The notes: generated by a model from the letters alone, not told the origin. A stretch of 64,000 nt of DNA from Acanthochlamys bracteata (GCA_019914995.1 CM034141.1:2232001-2296000); one strand, 5' to 3'; numbered from the stretch's first letter, positions 26,140 to 38,774 are shown. Numbers and translations are program-made.

Positions 26140-29100
26140 ATGAAACACCATAGATTTTAGTCCATAATCAGTACTAAGTCATTAATCAATAACTAAATTT
26201 GCAAAAGGTATGTATGTCTTTGAACTACCTTCATTCTTTTGTGCCTCAGCTATAACATGAAGAGCAAGTGTGGTCTTGCCTGAAGCCTCTTGCCCAAATA
26301 TCTCTACCACACGTCCCTATGAAGGCAAGAAAGATAAATGCAAAGGACACAAGAAAATAACATGCTAGGAGCTAAACTTAAACTTTCGACCTGTGAGAAA
26401 GCTAGACTTGCCTATCAGTAAATTCCACTAAAGTGCAGAATGATTACCAAAGAGGTTAAGTGTCAACCAGCCTACTGGGCACATTGAATATTATGCACAA
26501 ACAGTCAGGCATCAATTGACTTATTTTCCTAAGGTTATATTGCATTCCCTAATTAACATAACCTCATATGATTACGCAAACGCAATTACTCCACTTACTA
26601 AACTTATCTAGCATCAGCTTGCAATTGTGTAACAAAGAGTCAATGGAAGAAAAAAGAGAATTGAACCCCACAAGAAAAGTGCAACTGCATTGGATCCTTG
26701 AGACCATCATGCTTATTGAAAATTATGTCTTCAGTAAAATTGTTAAAGGGAATCACTTCTCTAAAGTCTACATCAATGTCTTCTTCTCTAAAATTGTTAA
26801 AGGCAAATCTAGCATGCCAGATTTTGTAGTAAGAGCATCCATAAGTTTCTGTCCCACATGTACAAGCCATTAGGCCGAAGGGTAAATTGCACTAGTAATC
26901 CCCATGGTTCCATCAGTAATGCAATCTTGGTCTACGACGTTTCTTTAGGGCATTTTTGTTCCCAAGGTTTCTACTTTGTATCAAAAAGGTCTTTGCTGTC
27001 TATTGTTTTAGCAATCAATATTAATTGGTTGTTAGCTTTGTCATATACAAATTGGGGATGTTTGGCAATACTTATCACTGCTTTTCAAAACTTCATTTCA
27101 ACTTCTCATTTTGAAAATTTGGAAAGTACATATATGTATTGTACGTTACAAAATCTTACATGTATTTTTTTTTTTTTTTTTGAGACAAAGAATCAAGTGC
27201 ATTTCCCAAAAAGCTTCCAAATAAGCTCCTTTTCAGAAAAGCTCCTTATCTTAAGCACTCCCAAACGTCTCCATCATTAATTACTAGACTGATATATTTT
27301 TATGGTCTAAATTGTAAATGAAGGTCAATTATGCAAACCTTTTTTTGTTACAGACTAGTGTCGTGGTTTACTTATGGTTATAAGTTAGAGACAAACATGT
27401 AGGCATGGTAGGTAATGCCTCATCAATAGCAACACTGGCATTCAGTTAACAGCATTTACCCAAAAACACTAAACAACGCGGACCTTTTATATACAATACA
27501 AGATCCTTTGGGACTTTAGTGCATTTAAGTAAACCCCTGAGGACCAAACTGTACTATGGGTGAAACCATTAGGATCGAGGGTAGAGCCGAGCGGCCTTTA
27601 ACAACTGAAGAATTCCGTTGTAGAATGTAAGATCTATCCCCCTTAGAAATCTAATATATATAGTCATTACTAGCCTTTCTACTATAAATTTGAAAGCAAT
27701 GTGATGGCTAGGTTCTTGGCCAGGATTCCTATTGTCTTGGGCGCAAATCCCGGTCACCTCTGTATCATCCTTTTTATGTATCCAATACAATTCCTTATAT
27801 TAAATTATTCTTTATTTTTTCTCCCACCTTCTAAGTTGTCTAGGCAAAGGATGTCTTCTATTTACCTTTTCTTACTTCACAAAATTGGACTTGTTATCTA
27901 ATATACTTTGTAAAGATAGTTTTAGCTAATTTACAATTCTTCACAAATTATAATAGCATAATTTACCAAAACATTTACAACAACAATAAATTCTTTATGT
28001 TTTAGTTTTAAGTAATGTTTTGATTCACCGTCCCGAAATATTTACTTACCACTATAGAGTTTCAAATGGCCTTTTCTTATAAAAACATAATTAGGTGTAA
28101 TTTAGCAGTGGTACAGTGCTAGTATTTTGTCTTATCATAACACAATAAATTTATATGTAGTTATCCACTTTCCCCAATATATTTCCAATACAACTTCAGG
28201 CATCTAAAAAGAATTTCTGTCTCCATCCCTGACTAGGATTACTAGTATACTTTAGCCCCAAAGAAACAAAAGCTCGTAACTAAATGTCCTCTCTGCACAT
28301 GTGAAAATCATATGCTAAACTACAACCATCAAAATTACAGTTTCAGTACGACAAGTGATTTTTCTTCAAAGACATGCAGGGAATACCTACAGTTGCAGTA
28401 TAAATTATACTAATGATAATAGGAACAAATAACAAAATCTATGAACAACAGAGATCACATGCATGACCAGATAACTGCAATAGACTCAACTGAAGATGCA
28501 GAAATCACCTTGGGTAGACCACCGGTTCCTAACGCAATATCTAGGGAGAAGGATCCAGTAGATATGACAGGGACTTCTCTATGAGTTTGAGAACGACCAA
28601 GCCACATGATCGCACCCTTACCAAATGAAGAAGTAATTTGATCCAATGCTTGCCGTAGAGCTAAATCTTTCTTTGAAAGACCTTCCTCACCGGAGTCGCT
28701 TCCATCAGACTTTGACTTCCTTTTCCCTAAATAGAACAATACACAGCTTCCATTAACAAATAAACTTGGAACCCAAGACTAGTTGAACATTCAGTTCATC
28801 TTACTGAGGTAAGTTTCTAGGTAAAGCATTGAGGACAACATGGGAATCATGTTCCAAAAAACTTTCCTAGCAGCACGCTTTAAAAAAACATATAGACGTG
28901 AAATAAGAACCACAAAGATTTTCAACAAGCAAACTTACACCACCTAGGTGAATATGACCTACAGCATCCTTAAGATATAATAAGAAAAAAATATTTAAAT
29001 AAGTACATATTGGTTTAACACATCATCGTAGCTACTGTTGTTTCTACAGAGTCACTCAAGTAAACAACATCTAAGAGTAGGGAAATGCTGGAACGATCAA

Positions 29101-30211
29101 ATTAAGTTGGTGGCCAGCCACACACAAGAAAACTTGGCATGTTGTAAGGCCCTTACTCTAAGACCCACAAGTGAAACCTTCTACAGCAAAAAATTAGCAA
29201 ATATGGGAAATATGTAAAGGATGATTACAGAAAGTGACAAATCAATACTAAGTTCATACCCAAATATTTGACCATAGACAAACATAGAAATCTGCAAGCA
29301 CCAGTTAATAGAAATTGTTAGTCACTATGTTAAGAAAGCAAGGAGCTAAGTTTCTGCAGATTACTTCCTTAGCTGTTGACATATATTAACCAAGCAAAGT
29401 AAGAGAAGAGAATGATCCTGACCTTTTGCTGAGAAATTGCGAAGCTGATAGGGCACTCCCACAATCTGTTGCCTACAAACCTGCTTTGCATAAGTGAATA
29501 AGAAGATGGAAATATCACAAAACGATAATTTTTAATGCTCTATTGAAGCAGATGCAATAGAAAACAAGGAATTAAAACTTTCACTGTACAATATCAGTCC
29601 TAGTGGAAGACTGAATTATATGATCAGCACAACACATTAGTACTACTTGAAGACAACACTCGAGCAACCAAAAAATTAATAACAGCAAGCACAATAAACA
29701 GACTGCAAATTTGCAAATAGAAAAACCAACATGTAAAAATTAGACAAAATTTTAAACAGTCAACTTGCTTCTTTTTCTAATCCCATATTTTGGGATTGCA
29801 GAGGTCCTCCTATATTACAAGATTCAAAACTAATACCAAAGCCATTGAGCCAGCGACACACATTCAAGAAACAAGAAATATGAAAATAGAGACTTCCAAA
29901 GAAGTTAAAATTGCACTTCATCAGTACCAGAAACTTATTTTCCCAATTCTATCATTATAGCATGAGGTAAAAAAGCAACTAAATAAAACTAAATCCTTAC
30001 AACCCTTGATGTAAACACGCAAAAAACCCTTCTTTAAATCGCAACTTTAGAAAGACCAAATACTATTTTCCCCATCTAAACAAGACAAATGCTTCTTATT
30101 ACGAACAAAGCACTAGAAACTATAAAGATCAGAAAATATAGCGGGAGAATGATTAACCTGAGGAGAGAGAAGGGCACGTTTAAGGCAACCGCAGCGAAGA
30201 AGCCGCGCCAT
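21779..30211 (-). CDS. RECA3: mitochondrial RecA-type recombinase, RECA3-like
   Basis: Eight coding exons (30211-30158, 29465-29423, 28726-28509, 26316-26229, 26096-25924, 25043-24897, 23456-23322, 22168-21779) join in phase into 415 aa; Arabidopsis RECA3 is about 390 aa. RecA forms filaments on single-stranded DNA and drives ATP-dependent strand exchange. In plants, RECA3 keeps mitochondrial DNA from recombining between short repeats. The arginine-rich N-terminus ([16 protein letters not shown]) looks like a mitochondrial presequence. The core has [16 protein letters not shown] (about 60), Walker A GQEASGKT at 113-120, [17 protein letters not shown], Walker B VVVVDS to residue 192, [16 protein letters not shown] and the loop [12 protein letters not shown]. 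The tail after about residue 350 is acidic, as in Arabidopsis RECA3. The exon 2 acceptor is the least certain site; ACAG before ATTGTG was chosen for phase. An upstream in-frame ATG at 30301 would add 30 residues; 30211 was preferred because it gives the usual MARLL-type start. Confidence 0.92.
22609..22864. mobile_element. MITE in RECA3 intron 7
   Basis: It has perfect 12-bp inverted ends, GGGGGTGTTTGG and CCAAACACCCCC, over 256 bp with no coding capacity. The interior includes TTTTTCAATACATATTTTAT and AAATTCTACGAAGTGAGATC, which reappear in opposite orientation in the copies at 56848 and 41100. It lies between exons 7 and 8 of RECA3. This is the best-preserved copy of the family. Confidence 0.85.
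26099..26137. repeat. AG/CT microsatellite abutting a RECA3 splice acceptor
   Basis: About 19 AG dinucleotides on the plus strand, so CT repeats on the coding strand. The repeat ends directly at the acceptor AG of RECA3 exon 5 (exon starts 26096), so it serves as the polypyrimidine tract of that intron. Confidence 0.95.
27054..27272. mobile_element. MITE in RECA3 intron 3
   Basis: It begins GGGGATGTTTGGCAATAC and ends with CACTCCCAAACGTCTCC, imperfect inverted ends of the same type as the 22609 copy. The right half carries AAGCTCCTTTTCAGAAAAGCTCC, a tail shared in variant form with that copy. It lies between RECA3 exons 3 and 4 and includes a T-run near 27165-27181. Confidence 0.65.
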
Positions 30212-30347
30212 CGAATCAAGCCAAACCTTGTGCGAAAGAAAGCGATCAAAGCTTACATGAGGCACAGAGATTGAGAGAGAGGTGAAGGAATGGGTTTTCA
30301 ATCTTTTGATCGAGTGTGTCTAGGGTTTTAGAAGCTGAGCGAATAAC

Positions 30348-30600
30348 GGGGATGTTTGCGAAGGAACTTTTATGAAATAAAACATTTTAATAATTTTTTA
30401 AAAATAATTTTATAATTTTATATTTAAAAATAAAAAAATAAATAGTAATAAAATATTATGTCTAGAATTTTTTGTTATTTTTTAAAATTTTAAAAATATT
30501 TTGCAGACTGTTGTATAAGATTTATTAGAAAACATAAAAAAATATAATAAAAATAAATTGAAAAGTATTTCCAACAAAAATTATTAGATTGAAATTTGAA
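30348..30600. mobile_element. MITE-like element in the RECA3 promoter region
   Basis: It begins GGGGATGTTTGCGAAGGAAC about 140 bp upstream of the RECA3 start codon and continues as AT-rich DNA with ATGTCTAGAATTTTTTG, a variant of the family core. The right end is degenerate, so the limit is approximate. Confidence 0.45.
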
Positions 30601-33600
30601 AAACCAAAAGTCAAAATGAGAGAGAGCTGAACAATACTCTAGTATGTTCTAATATGGCTCATAATTGACATATTCAGATTAGACCGTTCAGATTAATTCG
30701 AAAAATCGATCATTATGAGTATAAATCGGTCCAAATTTATAAATTAATTCGAAAATCTATCGACCCGATTGATATGGATTGATCAGTTCGGGTTTACAAA
30801 AACTGTTGAACCGTCCGGACGAGTTGACGATGCCTGATTAAAAAAAAAATTCTTTAATCTTGATTTCTTTTTTGGGTTAAGTTGAATGGCAGCAACAGCA
30901 ATAGTAGTAACAATAATCAACAACCATCAATAACACAAGACAATAGCAATAGTCAATAATACAAGTATCACCCAAGTTAGGTTTGTCAACATTCAACAAT
31001 AACAAGAACACAAGCATCAGTGGAGGTAAGCATCACCTAATTAGCAAGAATTAACAATACAAAATGACCCAATTTTGCTACACTCCCCTTTTTGTTTGCT
31101 TTCAATAAATTAATTAAATTAGAGTTTCTTTAACTTCACTAATCAATCACCAATTAAATTTACTTAACTGATCAATCAATCAAACAACAACCCAGCATAG
31201 ATCATTACTTTCCTTTAATTTTTCTCATCTTTAGATATAAGAACCAATCAAACGACTTTCGAACCAAAGTCGACAAAGAATTTTATGACGCAGTACTCAT
31301 TGAAACTTTGTTCAGTGGTAGTCGATTTGGAACTAAGAAATATCAGATTTTAGAATTAGAGAAATCCTACCAGAAGAAAGAATGCGGTAACAAAGAACCA
31401 ATTTAGAAGATGACAAAGAAAAATCAACTATAACAGCAAACGAACAACACAAAGAGCTGGGTGGTTATGGCGAAGTGAACTAACGTAAGGTTCGGGAAAT
31501 TCCTCCCTAGATGGTTGTGGACTTGATTGAATAATTCAATGATTTGGTTGGTGTTGTTGTGTTGCTGATTTAATTGACTGCCATCCTTCACTATACACAA
31601 ATGTGCTTTATGGATTATCTTAAGCCCATATGACCATATGACTCGTTAAGTTTTGAAATTATAAGATAGCAAATCCGCAAGTCGACTTGTCAATACGGAG
31701 GGTCGACCTTGAGATCCATCGATCCAGAGAAAATTTTCAAATCGACATTTGGTCAGGTTTTAATAACTATGATAAAGCGTGTTAATAATGAGTTCCAAAA
31801 TAATAGCGGTGGTCTTGCTACCAGTTTGTTTGTCTGGTGCCTCTTAAAGATTGGATGATTATATACCGAAAACACACAACATCAAATCTGATCGATCTAA
31901 ATGCATATGTTTGTTACAGAGACAACTAGCAATAATGCCCGATACTTTAGGATGAAATAAATATATTACTATTTAAGAATTGTACTGTAATATCAACAAT
32001 ATTAGCACACAAAATATTTTCAAACCATAAATGCACTTATTCAACATTCTTTCAAAATAATTGTTCACATTTTCCTTTTGATATACAAATCAAAATCAAT
32101 ATATCCTTATAACACATTAGACTATAATTATTCACGATGATTTTTCGGTAGAAAATAGCATATAAAACATATCTTTGCATATACAGATGCAAAAGGCTCC
32201 AAATTGGTTAGTACATACATGAACAATAAAGTGGTCAGAAAATGCATTTACCTAAACAAACTTGCAAAAGAAGGATAAAATCTCAATACTTCTTTTTCAC
32301 GTTAAAACCTATGGGTAAATACGCAGCTACCATCAAAACATGTAAAAAGAAGGTCGTCACCTTTTAGGTGTGAACTAACTCTAAAATTATCAATAAAAAG
32401 TGTTTATCAAGCAAAAGTACTTATAATTGGATCGAGCATGTTAGTTTTATCTATCATTATGTGAACTTCCTTAAATGAAGGGTTTATTGTTGGATTCAAA
32501 ACTCTTTTTACAACATGTAAAACGCTCTTTTCATGACTTTTGAGTTCAGTCAAACTGGTTGCCGCTATAACTCATTCAAATAATTTGATAGTTTTTGCGA
32601 AACTTTGTTGAGTGAAATATTTTCTATGTCGTATGAGTAGCAGTGAATAGTCATGCTAGATATACCAATACTCGCAACATACCATTAAATTTCAACAATT
32701 AATGCGAAGGAGTATAATTATGAATGCATCATTCTGAGATATTCTTCTATTCTTTTTTTTTTTTTTTTGTGCCAAGAATATTGGAAAGACATGATTCTGA
32801 AAACTAAGGGTATTGAAAGCAAACCATACTACTTAAGAAAAAATAGCAAATATCAAATGTAGTTGTAATGGTTTGGGGCACGTGCCAGTTGCAGTTAACT
32901 CTAATGTGTTTTAGATACCTATGTAGAAGTAGATTTCAGTTGAGGATATAAAAGGGAAAAGAATCTAACTATAGAAAGGAAAAAAATTCTTTTTTTGTTT
33001 CTTGGCAATATTAAATTTTAAATATTTTATTTTTTGCTCGTGATGATTTCACAATAATCGAAAAATAGCATTTGAAAACTGTTGAAAAACAAGATGGAAA
33101 AAAGAATAAAAGATAGCAAAATCATGAAAAAACTACGAACAAATCCATAAAGATCTATATATCATCGTCATTAAGTTGCAGATCAAACTTGATTGTCATA
33201 TTTCTTAAACGAAAGTAGAAAAAATGATCTATAAGATAATAGAATGGTCTAATAAGTTCAATATATTAAAAAAAAAACAAAGTTAAAATTTGAAGAGTAA
33301 TTAATAAATTTGCACCAAAGATCACAAAAAATAGAAACGAATAACTAAAAAATGGAGAAACCTTATCCTTTGGAGGACAACGAAGACCCTCTGAAGAAGT
33401 TTATTTTGAAGAACTTCAATAACATAACAGCAAGAGAAATGATCTACCAAAATTACACGAAGCAGAGATGCTGCAAAGAAAAGGTACAAGCATGGTCGTA
33501 GAGGCAAGACAGGACTTGAAAAAAATAAGTGGATTTTCTACTTAATTAATTATATTATTGTACAATAATTTTTTATAGCCCAACTTTTCAAATTAAAATT

Positions 33601-33990
33601 TTCTAATTTGTACAGTACCGTTTTAACCAAATATCATTGATTTTTTAAATGGGTATTTGTCTGTATTTCTATTCTATCAAATAATCTTCTAAAATTTAAA
33701 AAAAAATCACTAGATCAAAGCTTTTTCTCAAAGTTTTTGTTAAATCACTCTTTGCAAATTTTCATCCCACTACCATCTTGTCCCTCACATCTTTTCAAAG
33801 TAGTGCTCGCCGTCTGCTTTCATTCAATAAGGGCGGAGCTTTCTCTACTAATCATTCTTTACGATCATCTAACCACCTTTAAATAAACAATGACTTCAAT
33901 AGGTACCTATTTATTTGATTTGTTGTGTTGAAGTTTTTCTCTTTTCATGGTGTATCTTTGTCTTCGTGGGGATTCTCAAATTAGCAAAGT
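30601..33990. other. intergenic, no gene recognised
   Basis: No frame has a recognisable domain. Around 30650-30830 there is a run of words such as TTAATTCGAAAA and CGACCCG, similar in style to DNA at about 52150-52320. This may be an unclassified dispersed repeat. Confidence 0.4.
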
Positions 33991-33994
33991 CAAT

Positions 33995-35160
33995 TATAAG
34001 TCGAATAATATCACTTCCTCTTTGAGCATATTCTCACTCGTTCGAATAATATCTTCTTCAAACTATAATATGTTGGTTCGACAGTTATTCGAACCATAGT
34101 AGAATAGCCCATTCTTAATACTACTTGCCTTCCTCGAATCTTTACTCGAATAGCTTTAGAATTGAAGTCAAATGAGTTGTAATTCAAACTTAGTAACACT
34201 AACAACTTTAAAACTTAGTAAGAATAACAACTTTCTTCTTTCATCTACTTGAACTTAATCGAATAAGACATTCTACTTTGATTATCTTTCGAAGTGTAGT
34301 GGAATTACCCCTTCTTTGAATCCCGATATATTTGAATCGACCACACATCTGAATGGATTTAAGGATTCATCAGAATTTAAATTGTTATAAATTATCTTTC
34401 TACTGTATATATTAATTTTTTAAATTAGACTTTTCAAATTAAGCTTTTCTATTTTTATAATAACTTCTTGACCAAAATACTTCTTTGATATTTTTATATA
34501 TTTTTTTAATGGTTGTCTATCTATACTCTCATTTCTATCAAATCAAAATTAATCAAATACCATATTCGCCGGCAAATATTCCTTTTAAAAAACTGCCAAA
34601 TCAATTTTTTACGAAATTACATCATTGCCTCCGGTCATTCCCTTTAATATCTAATAAAATCTAAACTTTCTGTGCTCTTATGGCGAAAGATAGGAGTTTA
34701 TTTCCACGGATTATTAAACCACGACCAATTAAAGATCATCGAACAACAACCTTCTCTCATCACCAATAAAAACATATAATGCTTTCAATAGAAATATTTA
34801 CATTTTAGTTTAATGTGTACAAAGTTTCAAGTTTTTTCGTATTTTGTTTTGTATGTTGCAATTTATCATCTCTGTTGGGGAACGGAGATGAACATCCTGT
34901 CTTTTTTATACGAGAAACTATTCAACTTCTGATCGAATAACCAACTATTCGAATACTATTATTTAAAAGTTACTCGAATAGTTTTCTTCTTTGAACCATC
35001 TCGAACCCTCTTTGAATTGAGACAAGATTTATGTACTTCAAACCACTATATTCGAACATAAGTCGAATATTCCGATATTCGAATCACAATCTTATTCGAA
35101 CATAAGTCGAATAATCTTTCTTCTAATCGCAACTTTATTCATACATAAGTTAAATAGTTT
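33995..35160. repeat. left cluster of TTCGAA dyad repeats
   Basis: The cluster is rich in TTCGAA, TCGAATA and TATTCGA. The 20-base dyad ATTCGAACATAAGTCGAATA occurs exactly at 35050-35069 and 35094-35113, with a decayed third copy at 35137-35156, a period of about 43-44 bp. Looser versions extend back to about 33995. A similar cluster lies at about 39600-40060. Confidence 0.65.
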
Positions 35161-35580
35161 TTATCTTATTCAAAATACCTCCTTCAAGGTTCTATCTTTC
35201 TCTATCATAATCAAAACCTAATTCAACCAGTATTTGGAATAATCATATTCAACATATAACATAAGTGTTCTGTTCACCTTTGTATGAATTCAAATTTGTT
35301 GGAGAATTTGCAGTCATGAATGCTCGGACTAAACTTTTTGCTAATGTTATTAATGTTTGTGTTATATTTCTTGCAAACATAAACAACAACTATATAAAAA
35401 ATTGCCATCAAGTGTCAAGATGACTTCTGTAGTAGGTTGAAAGATGTTTATGAGAATATCCAAAAAACACTTGAACAAATCAAACAAGGATGGATTGTTA
35501 AGGTCCTCTTATAGATGACCTTATCTTAAATCTTCCCAATGAGCTTCCAACACTGTTACTAATTCATAAGATCATGATAT

Positions 35581-35802
35581 TTGAGCAAGTCGTGGACACC
35601 CATAGCAGAATATTCTTTTTTTAGAATAAGAGAGAGGACACTTGAGCTCAAGCCGTTAGAATTTCATAGAATCATTGGAATCCATATCAGTGGTGAATCT
35701 CTAGATAGGGTTGAGAAGTGTCACCAAGAGGCTATATACGTAACTCAGTTCGACCACTATGTTGACGATGATTTCCTAAAGCTAAGCTTGCATATTTTAT
35801 AG
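35581..35802 (+). other. unrecognised 73-codon open frame
   Basis: The frame is ordinary in composition (MSKSWTPIAEYS start, YVTQFDHYVDDDFLKL near the end), unlike the low-complexity frames around it. I recognise no family. It lies between the two TTCGAA clusters and could be a fragment of a transposon gene or a decayed exon. The start codon is not supported by any other evidence. Confidence 0.25.
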
Positions 35803-37015
35803 TGCACGAAATTTTGAGGTCACGGACAACTAGAATTGATGAGCATATATGCAATTGGTGGGTGACATGGAGTTATTCTCAATGACTGCCATGGACAACG
35901 AAGAAATAGTAACGATAAGAAGCTATTAACTATTTAAGGGGGCAGTTGTAATCTTGCACCACTAGTGTAGTCATTCAATATGTGTAGGGATGTTATCTTT
36001 CACGCTTTAATTGTGTGGATTTAAATAAATTGTTAAAAGTTTAGTTGAAAAAAACCTGATATTTATTTTGCTTGAATAGTGTGATGCACAAATTAGCGAG
36101 TACCTTTAAGATGGTTTTACTGTCGAAATACAAAGGTGGTCGTACAAAGGTTAAGGACAATATAGGTTTGTTGCTCTTTAAACTTTTGTTGTTTTTTTAA
36201 ACTCGATAAAGTACTCTTTCTAATAACCATTTCTTTTCATTTAAATAATGTATTTTTTTCTCGTTAACTAACCAGTTGAGTATGAGACATCCACTTCGAT
36301 ACAACCAACAACATCAGTACTATAGCCACTTGATTTTTAACCAGTAATATCAACGCAATTGGCAACACATGCTCAGTTAGCTTCATCAGTATCGTGTCTA
36401 ACACGACACCAATGTGGCCGTTGTGAGGAGCTAAATATGCTTAGTTTATAGGTGACGAATATAAGGATTGAGTTGGTAAAGCTGAAAACTATAATCGTAA
36501 TGTCGTAAAGTCAGAAATAAAAGTGGTTGCGAAATAGTTATTATAGAGCTTAAGAAGGAGATGTCTCGAAGTGATAAAAATGCACAGGAATAGTGCCCTC
36601 GGGACAAGTAACCATAAAGTAGAAAAAAATATTTTATTTTGAGTTCTCCTTATGCACAATTTCGGAAGAAGTGAAAGTCGCGGCGCATCGATGACGAGTG
36701 AGTAATATTGCTTCTCCTGCGTTGACAACTGGAGTTGAATTATAGGTTTTGAAAGAGCTTAGCATGCCAACATCCATTATTTTTTATATGTATGATACTA
36801 AGTACGCCCTCAAAAGGGTAGTGGCTTAAGAACCAAATAAAGAAGAATTAAAAAAGGAATTCAAATCGAGTATAAAAATTATGTTTCTCTACTAGCTTCA
36901 TTATATCTTCAATATGGTTAGACACTAAGGTATATGCTTATGGTTTTTCAGATTTATGGTAGTATCGATATTTAATTTTAACTTATTTTGATATACAATT
37001 TAATTTTAATAATAG

Positions 37016-37047
<32 letters not shown>

Positions 37048-37185
37048 ATTATTATAATAATTATTATTGATAGTATCTGTATGCATTTTTGTACTAGTTG
37101 TAGAAAAGCATATGTTGCCTAAGTGTTTAGTGCTCATCCATACTTTTTCGATAAACTTCTCTCTCAATCTCCTATTAGAATTTTT
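35803..37185. other. unassigned DNA between repeats
   Basis: No gene was recognised. Short frames are interrupted often. An ATT-rich microsatellite lies at about 37021-37070. Confidence 0.4.
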
Positions 37186-37202
37186 TTTATTATTAGTATT
37201 AC

Positions 37203-37251
<49 letters not shown>

Positions 37252-37274
37252 GTTGTTGTTGTTGTTGTTGTTGT
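37186..37274. repeat. ATT then GTT microsatellite, left of the solo LTR
   Basis: A run of ATT trinucleotides to 37250 changes into eight GTT units before the LTR body (TGTTAGAATT from 37275). A similar ATT-then-GTT tract follows the LTR at 38738-38774. Confidence 0.95.
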
Positions 37275-38737
37275 TGTTAGAATTATAAGGATAATTTTGA
37301 TGATAACAAAGAATTAAAAATTATGATTTATATTAGATAATAATCTGAAAACAAGTTCTGCAGGATTAGACAAATAAAGATCATTTCATTTACAGCAGAT
37401 AAAAACAGCCATCATACATCCAACTGCTATACTACTGCTAACAGCATTCGGGATAGAGGATGCCACAACCACATTACAGTCAGTTGTTCGACTACTGAAG
37501 CATAAGAAGACTTCTCTGTTTCGAAACAGACCCTTGTGTTCAACGGCAACGAAATTTTTCTTGCTTCAAAAAACCACATGCACTCACAACGGACTGAAGC
37601 ACTTCAAACAGAAGATCTACAAGAGCTTTTCACAGAAAAGGAAAGCTCAATAATCAAGAGAAGAAAGCACATTACATAAGTCAAAGTCTTTGTTCAAGTC
37701 AAGCAGTCAACCTGCATTGCATTTATTATGGACAAGCCATATCAACTCATCAGCTCACCGAGTCTCAGACAGAAGCTTAGCTAAATAAACTTTCAACCGT
37801 TGGCAGCAAATTCAAACTTCTACAACGCATTTAATGCAACGAAGACCTTGCACAAAAACAGCCGAAAGAAGGTTGGAAGCGGTTGATTAACCACTGGACA
37901 AAACCGACTCCTCTCTGACGTGAAGAACCACCAATGAAAAAGAGCGCCAACGGCAACGTTCTCCAATAGTTCCTGCCCAGAGAAGAAACTCTATAAGAAG
38001 GAAGTTACAGCAATGAAGACAAAAACAGAGAGAAAATAAGCAAAACAGAGATATAAAAGAACTCTACCACTCTATACAAAAATATCCTGCTGCTGGTCAC
38101 GAACTCTACTACTCCACACAAACAAATCTTGCTGCCAATCATACTGAAGAAATCTCTCTCAGCAATCTCTCCGATCATCTCATCTGAATCACATCATGAA
38201 GACTTAACATTCATGAGATAGATCCTATGCTCAATCTTGATTTATTTTTTTTGTAACCTCTTACTGACATTGTAAAGGTGGTGCTGCAGGCACCGGTAAA
38301 GGAAGCTCAGGTAGAGCTTGGTGTAAGCTCTTGGACTTGTAATAGAGCTAGCAAATCAGCCAGGGAGACAGGCGTGTCCAGTAGGCTATTAGGGGTTGTC
38401 TTGACGAAGAAACCCGGTAGAGTAAGTGTGCTTGGTGAAGCACTTTGCTCTAGGTGTATTTGTAGCTTATTAAAGGTTTAGTGAAGCTTTGGGTCTGGTA
38501 ATAGAGCGACCGTAGATGTAGGCAAAAGGGTTTTGCCAACCACGTTAAATACCCTAAGCACTACTCTTGTCACTTATGTCAGTAAACACTCTAACTCTCT
38601 CTGTCTGCAGGTTACAGCATTGACACAGTCGGCTGTAAGCTTGCTGCCAGTAGGATAACTAAACTTGACGAAAATTTTTATTGACTAACTCAATTCACCC
38701 CTTCCCTCTTGAGTTAATCTTACAGGAAAACTTAACA
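37251..38737 (+). mobile_element. solo LTR of a copia element, SIRE/Maximus-like
   Basis: About 1.46-1.49 kb with copia-type ends: TGTTAGAATTATAAGGATAA at the left (from 37275) and ACAGGAAAACTTAACA at the right. The stretch CTCAATTCACCCC near 38690 is typical of the 3' end of SIRE-type LTRs. No internal region, primer-binding site or polypurine tract accompanies it. If the left end is set at 37251 (TGTTGTTG), the flanks are ATTAT on both sides (37246-37250 and 38738-38742), a plausible target duplication; the GTT run would then be an expansion of the LTR tip. The 67-codon frame at 38278-38481 lies inside the LTR and is not a gene. Confidence 0.75.
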
Positions 38738-38774
38738 ATTATTATTATTATTGTTGTTGTTGTTGTTGTTGTTA
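38738..38774. repeat. ATT then GTT microsatellite, right of the solo LTR
   Basis: ATT units followed by seven GTT units, directly after the LTR end. It probably represents the original target tract. Confidence 0.9.

Noticed and set aside
27569-27790. Minus-strand frame with an apparently ordinary protein sequence in RECA3 intron 3
   Set aside because: No domain recognised. It lies inside an intron in unremarkable DNA, next to a MITE, and has no partner exons.
30212-30301. Upstream ATG of RECA3 adding 30 residues
   Set aside because: In frame, but the extension is unlike a RECA3 start, and the downstream ATG gives the typical Arg/Leu-rich presequence. It is kept only as an alternative.
37067-37317. 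Leucine-rich and isoleucine/valine-rich frames
   Set aside because: They are translations of the ATT/GTT microsatellite.
38278-38481. 67-codon frame with non-AT composition
   Set aside because: It falls entirely inside the solo LTR; the composition is that of the LTR.
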